The notes beneath the pieces are model-generated. The model ran no database searches. It had not been told where the DNA came from and saw only the letters and a program-made list of their open reading frames with translations. 64,000 nucleotides of DNA from Chionoecetes opilio (Eukaryota; Arthropoda; Malacostraca; Decapoda; Majidae). Numbering within the stretch: the stretch's first letter is position 1; the number at the start of each line of letters is the position of its first letter. A program made the translations under genes and the position numbers. Where the stretch lies: the NCBI GenBank assembly GCA_016584305.1, contig JACEEZ010023402.1, forward strand, positions 40,001-104,000, in the 5' to 3' direction. Below, one piece after another: positions 45,088-64,000 of this stretch.

Positions 45088-47560
45088 CGTAGCTTCTTCA
45101 TTTGATTTGATGGCCTAATTTATTTCATTTGAATCTTCAGGTGGTACTTATTCCATCGCGCTCAAATTAGCAGCACGTACGTACCGTACCATATTAGGGC
45201 AGCTGCCAGCATATCAGCCTTTCAGTATAGGTAGCAACCATAAGTTATTTTTTTTTTATATTATACTGTGAGGTCGCTTATCCCTTGGGCTGATTCTGTC
45301 TCCAGATCTTATAGAATTGTTATTTTATGGAAAAAAAGAAAAAAAAAGACCAACGTAAGTACCATAATTGTGTAAGAGCTTTTAAGTTAGACCGATAAGA
45401 CAATCGCCCACAACCAGATATTACTGCTTACACCCACTTTGCCGAGAGTCGAGACTATTATATCATAACTCCATGTTTGACCTTGCACCAACTCGGCCTT
45501 CTTATCTATAGTATTGTGATGAAAAAGATATATAGATCATGTTGCGTGCCCAATGCTCCGTGAGAGAGAGAGATTGTATTGATAAGATATTACTGCAAAT
45601 TCTAACGTCTATGGGGGCCCTAAAACATTATTATTTTACTTTAGAGTTTAGACTCACACCATTACCTAGTACACGCAGAAACGCCATGCACCTGTCACTG
45701 ATGCACAACGAAAGTGGACCCAACAGCTATTTCGTATTGCTCAAGTGGTTTTATCATTGTTGTGAATATTTTCATAATCATATCTGTACCCATGAAGTAA
45801 TTGCTGCGTGGCTGGTGCAGTTTTACCCGCCGACCTTGGGCAGCTGTCTCGCTTAAAGCTGGGTGTCCGTGTCTGTCTGCAACTCTTTGCCCACGGCATA
45901 AGAAGTGCCGAGGCCCCCGTGGGATAGCGGGATATATGTATAATTCATAGCTTCCATAATCTATAAATCATTGTCAGACTTGTACAGTAACTTTTTTTTA
46001 TGAATTCACATTAGGTTTAGCACTGACTTATTTATCAGAATTTCCGTCATATCTCATAATGCAGAGTGCGCATCATCTGGCATTCGTGTAGTCAGTGGAT
46101 GAAGTGTACGTGTGTGTGTGTGTGTGTGTGTGACTGGCGTGTAGTGGGGGGTACGGTGTGTGGTACTAGGTGATGAAGTATAAAAAGAAATAAAGGTAAA
46201 GGAGAAAAGGTTAGGTTAGGTCAGGATGCAGTAGGTTAGGGTAGGTTATTTATTTTCGATACCTTGTCCTTGTTATTTTGTTACATTTTCCGGAGAGTAT
46301 TATTTGTGATTCTATCGCGTAAGTAGGCCTACCATTACTTCTTGTCTTTCTTTACTGTCTTTCGTGTGTATTTGTGTTTAGTGCAGTATAGGATCATGAG
46401 ACACGTGGAGGGGTTTGGCGTTTGGCGGCTGGCCTCGTGACTGTCGCAGTGTCGTTGCTGGCAAGAATGTATGTTCGGTGAATGTGTGATATTGGGTGTA
46501 ATCTGACTGTATTGAATGGTGATTAATTGTTATATGTTTTTAATTGATAATCAGGGTTACATAAGTTTGCCATTAAATATGCGCCAATAATATCAGAGTT
46601 TATGCAGCACGTCAGATGAATGCAAGGATATATCTATCTATCGACTCTATTGTATTATCCTTGGATGAGTCTGACTGGGTGAGATGAGTGGATTGGAAGT
46701 TCAATGGAGTTCATGTGAGCAGAGGCCTCGAGCCACACACAAAAAAAATATTGTGGACTGGCAACATTCGGCATCATCATATAAGCAACGAACACCGGTG
46801 TGGAGTCGTCAGTAGTATTTACTCTGCGGTGGTGGTGGTGTAGTTCATGTCTTTGAGATGTACGCCTGTGCTCAAATATACAGACAGTTCAGCACCTCTA
46901 AGGTAATATAATGAACAAATAATGTAAGCCGAATAAACATCTCGTGTGTTAACTATTGTTCAAATAAGTGATAAAGCAATGTTGTGTAGCCTGCTACAGA
47001 TTGTGTCGTTGAAACATGTAGCGACTCTACTGAAGTGTACATTTTGACGACAATTTGGAAGAGTTCACGACTAAAACTTGAATCATGAGGTGTTACTGAT
47101 TCGAATTGGCAAGCTTATTTGTGTAGGGCCATATTAGTTACCGATTCATGTGCTATGTGTTTGGTAGAGATAACAAGTAGGTTTGCATCGGCCCACTGTT
47201 TAGAATTAACATGGAAAGATAAAAGTAAGTATGTTCATAAGGAAAACAGTGAATGCAAGTACGTAGCTGAGGTTTTTTTTATATTGTGTGCGTGTGGTGG
47301 TGCAGGGTGGCGACTGGTATATCTATTTATATCTCCGAGTGGATGACCTTCAATATAACTAGGATTGACCATGCAATGGCACGAAATATCTGATACTGAG
47401 AGAAGAGATGGGGCGGGGTTAGTAATGCCAGTTGAACCTAAGATTAGGTGATTTTATGGGTTAATGTGGCTATACAAGGTTATGTGTCTTGTCACTTAGG
47501 CATATGCTCGTCTTCGCCCAGAGAAATAAGCTTGTGCCAAACTGACATTACAAAAGGAAT
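45088..47560. other. No gene recognised
   Basis: Includes a (GT)n run at 46110-46131 and a short TTAGG-like tract at 46207-46250. The frame at 45539-45856 is open for 105 codons but has no domain or splice support. Confidence 0.45.
46207..46250 (+). repeat. Short TTAGG-like tract
   Basis: GGTTAGGTTAGGTCAGG followed by TAGGTTAGGG, in the opposite sense to the CCTAA tracts at 39.1 and 48.4 kb. Confidence 0.7.
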
Positions 47561-47567
47561 GCTTTTT

Positions 47568-47650
47568 TCGGTAAACATGCAGTTTCAACCAATACTCCCT
47601 ATTGACCAATACTCTCCTGACATAATTGGGGGGCTGCTCCCCCCCAGGTC
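47568..47650 (+). repeat. Inverted repeat arm, left
   Basis: ATTGACCAATACTCTCC and neighbouring GCAGTTT.AA.CAATACTCC motifs are complementary to 49258-49350. The two arms enclose a LINE tail and a minisatellite (about 1.7 kb). It could be one element or two opposite copies. Confidence 0.6.
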
Positions 47651-47711
47651 CCCCTACTAGTTAACTAACCTAACCTACCTTACCTTTGATACCTTTGAAG
47701 AATCTTGCCCG

Positions 47712-48191
47712 TTATCGGCGGAGTTGAGGTGGGCCTCCACTCATTCCAGGTGTAGTATGTAGCTCCCTGTTCCTTGCCTCCAGGACCACTGAAGGTAAAG
47801 TGTTGTCATGGGAGCTACTGTAGCCTGGCGTGGGTGGTTGGTCTGGGATGTCAGCCAGCCACTTATCAAGTTGATGTTTGAAGGTGGCCGTGGTGACGCC
47901 CGTTAGGTCCCGAATGTGTCTTGGGGCACAATAGAAGAGCCGTACACCATTGTGGGAGAAGCTGTGGTGTATGAGGGTTTGTAGTCCTTTAGAGGAGGCG
48001 CATGTACTCTGTACATAGCACAGCCTGCCTCTTCTAGGATTTTTGTTTTCCTCCATACCTACTTTTGGAGCCAGACCCTCCAGGATTTTCCAGACATAGA
48101 TTATGATGTACCTCTCTCGTCGGCGCTGCAGAGAGTAGAGGCCCACCCTATGCGGCCGCCGTCCCCATGCGGCCGCCCGTATGATCCACAT
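47712..48191 (-). pseudogene. Non-LTR retrotransposon reverse transcriptase C terminus
   Basis: A minus-strand frame of 159 codons reads SLQRRRERYIIIYVWKILEG in its first third. The final part contains VRLFYCAPRHIRDLTG and FKHQLDKWLADIPDQP. This order is the C-terminal tail of CR1/L2-like LINE polymerases, after the thumb. The catalytic palm (FADD or YADD box) and endonuclease are missing, so it is a 5'-truncated insertion. It is a different family from the copies at 28188 and 63076. The sequence just downstream on the minus strand (47660-47700) has CCTAA-like units. Confidence 0.75.
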
Positions 48192-48302
48192 AATATATAG
48201 AGGGCAGTCGCTCGGAGCAAACTATTGTTATACGTATATGCTTATTGTACGTCATGTTTAACATATATAACTATATGTTAAACATAAGATATGTCATAAG
48301 TT

Positions 48303-48618
48303 ACTAACCTAACCTCACTATAACCCCTAAAAATGACTAACCTAACCTCACTATAACCCCCTAAACGTTACTAACCTAACCTCACTATAAGTTACTAACC
48401 TAACCTCACTATAACCCCTAAAAGTTACTAACCTAACCTCACTATAAGTTACTATCCTAACCTCACTATAACCCCCTAAAAGTTACTAACCTAACCTCAC
48501 TATAACCCCTAAAAGTTACTATCCTAACCTCACTATAACCCTTAAAAGTTACTAACCAAACCCTACCATAACCCCCTAAAAGTTACTAACCCAACCTCAC
48601 TATAACCCCCTAAAAGTT
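48303..48618 (+). repeat. Minisatellite of ~35-bp CCTAACCTCACTATAA units
   Basis: About ten units of GTTACTAACCTAACCTCAC plus TATAACCCCTAAAA, some lacking the second half, giving a mixed 22/35-bp period. Embedded CCTAACCT echoes the TTAGG telomere motif. The array is flanked on both sides by near-identical CGGCCGCATGGGG-type GC blocks (48153-48175 and 48637-48657, inverted). Confidence 0.88.
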
Positions 48619-48944
48619 ACTTATATTGCCGTAGGCGGCCGCATGGGGCCCGCGGCCGCATTGGGGAGACACCCGCCCCCCAGACACACCTAGTATATAT
48701 TTTTTTCATTTCCGACAGCTGTTGTATGGGTTAGACATACACCTTATGATGAGAATAAAACGTTCAGGATACTTGAAACCCCCGATCGTGTATTGGTTTA
48801 AAGTTTAAACCATACTTATACCCTTTTTTCATGTGAAGATGGAGGAAATGGACTACCAGCCATATACCTCTATAAGTATGGATGAGGATCTAGTGTGTTA
48901 CTCTTCATTGTTACCTTCTTTTTGTAATGTTTGATTATATATAT

Positions 48945-48950
48945 ATACCC

Positions 48951-49011
<61 letters not shown>
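48945..49011. repeat. (TA)n microsatellite
   Basis: TA repeats, followed by TATTACATA variants to about 49053. Confidence 0.92.
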
Positions 49012-49015
<4 letters not shown>

Positions 49016-49118
49016 TACATATATATTACATATATTACATATATATTACATATATAACTGTGTGTGTTGTGTGTGTATTGCATATGAAGAGAAGTAAGCT
49101 GTAGCTACTATTAGTTGG

Positions 49119-49490
49119 AAAATGTGGATCACATGAAGATCCACCACCCCAGCTACACTTGGGGTGGGCGATATTCATGTGGGTGAGAGTGGTTTAATAA
49201 CCCAGTTAGGTTAGATTACGTAACCAATGCCCAGGTAAGGTTAGTGAAGTAGCGTAAGGGTCTGCAGCATCCCCACCCCCCCCGTTAGGTCCGGAGAGTA
49301 TTGGTCAATATGGAGTATTGTATTAAACTGCAGTTTTTACCGAATATAGGGCATCTCATTGTTTTGTTTAAACCATTGTTCAGCACAACACCATACTTTA
49401 TGATGATAAAAATTGAGAAAGTCAACCTATAAGTGGATCTTCATGTGGGTAAGACTGGGATGGCAGATCTTCATGTGATCCGAAAATGTT
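49119..49490. mobile_element. Small inverted-repeat element
   Basis: GTGGATCACATGAAGATCCA at the left pairs with CAGATCTTCATGTGATCC at the right. CACCCCAG and CTGGGATG extend the pairing. GATCTTCATGTGGGT is also present internally. The right arm of the 47568/49350 pair lies inside it. Confidence 0.6.
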
Positions 49491-49511
49491 GACAAATGTA
49501 TCCTGCACTTA

Positions 49512-49850
49512 CCTATGCCAACCTATGCTGATGATTTAATACTGACGGCAGAATCCAAAAAAGAAGCGAGGGAGATGTTTAACAAGTGGAAAAATGGAAT
49601 GGAGAAAAGGACTAAAAATTAATATGGAAGAAACAAAATTGGTGGTGACTGGTGAGGTGGTGTTGTAAAGAATACTATGAGGGAGATGGCCCTGTGGATG
49701 CTGCGGCCGAGGAGTTGGAGTGAACTCAGTGCTGTGCATGGAGAGTAACACATGGTGCCATGAAAGGTGCTCAGGCCATCTTGAATGGGAATGCAAAACT
49801 TTCATTGCCCAGCCTGTAGAAAAGGAGAGGGCGATAGGCTACCGTTGACC
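49512..49850 (+). pseudogene. LINE reverse transcriptase fragment with YADD box
   Basis: The frame near 49524 reads Tyr-Ala-Asp-Asp-Leu-Ile-Leu-Thr-Ala, the catalytic palm motif of LINE polymerases. FNKWKNGME follows, then after a frameshift GLKIN/METKLVVTG-like residues. From about 49680 the peptide CGCCGRGVGVNSVLC ... CHERCSG resembles the Cys/His-rich C-terminal finger of RTE- or jockey-like LINE proteins. Stops and frameshifts show decay. It ends about 250 bp before the first ALDH1L1 coding exon. Confidence 0.7.
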
Positions 49851-50126
49851 TGGAGGTGATCCTCTAGCACACTAGAGGGAGGAGGTCCAGTCCAGTCCAG
49901 AGGTACTAGTGTGACAGACTTGTTAGTGATCAGACGTGTAGGTGTTGGTGCATGGCTTCCCGGTGCCTGTAATGGTAGTACTGGTACTAGTACCTGCATG
50001 TCTGCACTGAGGGCTCCAAAAACTGTATAGTGTAGATGGACTTTGTCATCTTGTCATGATTTTTTCTTTCTTATCTCATGAAGATATTATATTTTTCCTT
50101 TATATTTTCAGAGCTTACTGGATAGG

Positions 50127-61015
<10,889 letters not shown>

Positions 61016-61915
61016 GGCAGTGACTGAAAATGAAGGTGCCTGTAAATGTAAGTTTGTCTTCCTTATTGTGAATCAATGAATTTGTAATGTAGAAATACAT
61101 CCGAGCACATGCAGAGTAAGTGATCATGCAAAGACTACTGCATACAGTAGTCTTTTGATCATGGTAAGATACTCAGATGTATTCCTGAAAATTATGTTTT
61201 AAGGTGAATTATTAAGTGAGTCTTTCTCGCTTTCTGTTTGTTATTTTTTTTTTTGCAGATATTTCTGGAGTCATGAATCTTGAAAGCTACATGTTATTAA
61301 CTGTGGGTACTGAAGTGTGAACTGACAGGTTTTATTATACGTACCTTTATTCAATTAACATCGTGAATAAGCTGTGCAAAGCAAGTGGTTAGCAGGTTAA
61401 AATGTGTTAGTGCCAAATGAAATCAGTACACATAAAAGAATGCTGATTCCAGCAGGTTAATTGAACAGTGTATTGTTTTTCCCTTTTGTTCTTGAAGGGC
61501 TTGCATGAAAATTTTGCTCATTTTATCAATGTATCAAAAGATGGAAGACAAGACAATATAGCCCTGATAGTCGACGGAATCGACATAAACATGTTGATAA
61601 ACATCAATCAAATTGAAGTGTCCATAATTCGGATTTTTTTTTTCTTGCAGACAAATATAATTACTCAATGACAGCGCCCTTAGCATGGCTAGTCTGTGAC
61701 GAGTTATCTCGTTTTTTTTGCTCAACAGGTTAAATACATATGCATTTATCTTTTAGCAATATCTAAATAAGTATTACTGCTTCTGTTTTATGACTTATTT
61801 TTACTTTCATGCATGTCTTGGTGACACCGTGACAGCTTTGGCAAGATGCTTTCCTCATACCTTATTGTTCTATGATATCCTCTGGTGCAATGCTTTCATT
61901 ATTATCTTTATTTTT
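61016..61915 (+). other. Putative 3' UTR of ALDH1L1
   Basis: No coding signal after the stop. The length of the UTR cannot be fixed from sequence alone. Confidence 0.4.
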
Positions 61916-61921
61916 AATAAA
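61916..61921 (+). terminator. Candidate polyadenylation signal AATAAA
   Basis: The first clear AATAAA after the ALDH1L1 stop, about 900 nt downstream. Weaker variants (for example ATTAAG, GAATAA) occur earlier. Confidence 0.3.
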
Positions 61922-62063
61922 GATATTTCCAGGGTACTGTAAACCACATACTGTACTAGTTAATGTGGATATTAAGGCAAAAACGTGTGAAAATGTGACT
62001 GAAATGATGAAATTTTTTACTTTACAATTATCACCAAAACAGATTGTTTACAAGTCAAAAATA

Positions 62064-62494
62064 CGAGGGGGCTTCAAAAAGTTTGTTGAAAATGGTTTTA
62101 CGAAAATTATATGTGTGGATTTCAATTTCTTTGCACATGATAAACTCATACTCATGTGCTATCAGTCATCAGACAAGGGGAATTCTGTGAGTTATGGTGG
62201 GAGACTATTAGGTAGCCACTTCACATCCCTGATTTGGTACTACCTTCTGACTTCTCTTTCTTTCCTAATCATAAATATCTTTAATGGACACAAATTTTTC
62301 TTCAGTTGTTAAAAAAACATTGACATGGTTAAAGTTCCAGGACTCTCAGTTCTTTAGAAATGGACTGAATGCCTGGTATTACCCACATACACAAGTGTCT
62401 TGAGTTTGATGGAGCTTATGTGATAAATAATTTCTTTCTTCCACAGTTATTTCTTAAAGCCAATTTTTAGAAAAACCTTTTTGAAGTCCCCTCG
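62064..62494. mobile_element. Mariner-type MITE
   Basis: CGAGGGGGCTTCAAAAAGTT and its complement AACCTTTTTGAAGTCCCCTCG are classic mariner-like ends. TA precedes the left end. The right flank is CATGTA, so the duplication is not perfect. There is no transposase. Confidence 0.7.
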
Positions 62495-62984
62495 CATGTA
62501 GTGTAAAATGGGATTGGTGGACACATTGATCGGTGAATTTACATCAGCTTATCGCATTGTGATGGGCATGTCTATTCTATTGTCAACCTTTGGGATTTAG
62601 CTCATAAGCAATTGTCATGCTGAATATAGGGAAATATAAAAAATTTCTGTGAAGTCAGAAGTAGATGATCGGCTCCATACTGTATGAAGTGGTAATAAGC
62701 TTCATGGGTTATGTTGTGATGATTCCAGCAACTTGCATTGAAAGTCACGAAGCAGGCTTCTGTGGCTCCCCTTTCCCAACCTATTCAGAATTTATGTGTA
62801 TATGTTACTTAATTTTACTATGGCAAACAAATACAACAAAGACAAGTTTACCTTGTCAACAACAAGAGCACTCGCATAATTTTTTATTTTTTATCAGCTG
62901 TGATGACACATTTAACTTGATTTAAGGACATTAAAAGAAGATAAGGTTATAACACAAGTTCTTGGACCTTGTTAGCTCTCCGTG

Positions 62985-63075
62985 TGTATGTCCCACGGTC
63001 TGTCCTCACAAGCTGGACTCCCGATTGCCAGTTTTACCCTTCTGGAAAGAGCTTTGAGCTCGTAGCGACTGATTA
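62985..63075 (+). repeat. CACGGTCTTG-family repeat, copy 2
   Basis: CCCACGGTCTGTCCTCACAAG, GATTGCCAGTTTTACCC and GAAAGAGCTTTGAGCTCG match 42298-42400 and 63925-64000. Confidence 0.7.
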
Positions 63076-63705
63076 CATAAGAAAATAAGGAAACTACAAG
63101 AGGCCGCGAGGCCTACACGTGGTAGTTCCTGTCACCTAACACTACCTACATCCACCTTTCATCCCCATCCATGAACCTATCCAGCTCCCCTTTAAAGCTC
63201 CCCAATGACTCAGCACTAACTACCTGTCTACTGAGACCATTCCATTCATTCACGACCCTATTTGTGAACCAGTTTTTCCCCATTTCCTTTCTAAATCTAC
63301 GCTTTTCCAGCTTGAATCCGTTACTTCTTGTTCTACCCTGGTTAAAAGCCGTAAGAACTTTTCCAACCTCTCCTTTATTAAATCCTTTTATCCACTTAAA
63401 AACTTCTATCAGATTGCCCCTTACTCTGCGTCTCTCGAGTGAGTGTAATTTTAATAACTTCAAGCTCCTCTCATAACTAAAGTTACGCATCCCTTGTATC
63501 ATTTTGGTCATCCTTCTCTGCACTTTTTCTAACAACAATATATCCATCCTGTAATATGGAGACCAAAACTGAACTGCATAGTCTAGGTGAGGCCTGACTA
63601 GAGCCAGATAAAGCTTTAGAATAACTAACGCACTTCTACTTTTAACACTTCTGGTAATGAATCCTAATACTCTATTAGCTCTATTTCTGGCCTCAATACA
63701 TTGTA
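63076..63705 (-). mobile_element. CR1-like LINE 3' tail, copy 2
   Basis: The inverted and longer partner of 28188-28610. On the minus strand the peptide reads ARNRANRVLGFITRS, VRPHLDYAVQFWSP and LEKVQRRMTKMIQG. It ends in the tail shared with copy 1 (frame 63547-63146, stop near 63146). This is the thumb and C terminus of a CR1-type reverse transcriptase. It ends with the same TTCTTATG-type 3' tail. It is 5'-truncated, like most LINE insertions. Confidence 0.88.
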
Positions 63706-63744
63706 CATTACTTCTGGCATCAATACATTATTTCTTGGCCTCAA

Positions 63745-63910
63745 TACATTACCAGTTGGGTAATGTTGGGACCCCATCCCCTTACTCAAGTGGGGCAGTA
63801 ACTGTCTACATTTGTCAGTGAAAAATCCCTGGGAGCAAACGGGGATTGAAAGCCCGACCACAGAATGGCCTTACTGGCACTCTAATGGCGTTGACCACGC
63901 AGGCAGTGTG
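63745..63910 (-). repeat. tRNA-derived SINE, copy B
   Basis: On the minus strand GTGGTCAACGCCATTAGAG and GGGCTTTCAATCCCC lie at A/B-box-like spacing. The body TTTTTCACTGACAAATG matches copy A at 42876-43050. Confidence 0.72.
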
Positions 63911-63924
63911 TGTGTTTTATTCAT

Positions 63925-64000
63925 CCATGGTCTTGATCATATCCTGGACTCGCGCCAGCTTATTACCTTCCCGGAAAGCGCTTAAAAGCTCTTAAGCTCA
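63925..64000 (+). repeat. CACGGTCTTG-family repeat, copy 3 (cut by window end)
   Basis: CCATGGTCTTGATCATATCC, GGACTCGCGCC and GGAAAGCGCTTAAAAGCTC match the other two copies with more divergence. Confidence 0.6.

Overview
The window reads as nuclear DNA of an arthropod, most likely a decapod crustacean. This is inferred from intron-rich genes with GT/AG junctions, long (TA)n, (CT/AG)n and CCTAA/TTAGG-type simple repeats, CR1-like LINE tails, tRNA-derived SINEs, and a very dense population of small TA-flanked and hAT-type DNA transposons. Nothing bacterial or organellar is present.

Two host genes can be reconstructed exon by exon with matching splice phases. (1) A minus-strand C2H2 zinc-finger regulator runs from 38268 down to about 16240. 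It has nine clear coding exons, about 1,717 codons and ten fingers. Its N-terminal half is Gln/Thr/His- and Ser/Thr-rich and finger-poor, most fingers follow in a cluster, and a short finger-free tail ends the protein. A likely 5' UTR exon lies near 41255-41340. One intron of about 10 kb (20647-30601) is filled with nested mobile elements. (2) A plus-strand cytosolic 10-formyltetrahydrofolate dehydrogenase gene (ALDH1L1 type) lies at 50127-61015. It has 16 coding exons totalling exactly 2,700 nt (899 residues plus stop). All three enzyme modules and their catalytic residues are present. A candidate 5' UTR exon lies near 43492. The two genes are arranged head to head about 2 kb apart if both UTR exons are right.

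Layout. 1-1207: no gene. 1208-4631: a Ty3/Gypsy-like LTR element with a deleted interior. 4632-4719: (TA)n. 4904-5901: dead Tc1 transposase. 7147-9150: an element with long inverted repeats, containing a Tigger-like element, which in turn contains another MITE. 9871-14479: five more DNA elements or MITEs and a tRNA-like SINE. 16.2-38.3 kb: the zinc-finger gene, with hAT-type MITEs, a broken copy of a multi-copy arthropod protein family (21536-23871), a Tigger derivative (24387-25402) and a 4.46-kb ZBED-like hAT element (25661-30122) that has itself been invaded. 38.8-50 kb: intergenic or 5' intronic DNA with MITEs, SINEs, TTAGG-like tracts, a 35-bp minisatellite and two LINE fragments. 50.1-61.0 kb: ALDH1L1. 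61-64 kb: 3' flank with a mariner-type MITE, a CR1 tail and a SINE.

The host genes act in unrelated processes: transcription control and one-carbon (folate) metabolism. The main biological interest is the readable order of transposon insertions, an element carrying three evenly spaced CTCF-like motifs, inverted transposon ends that flank two host exons, and a broken copy of an arthropod protein family that I recognise but cannot assign a function. I found no clear new multi-gene system.
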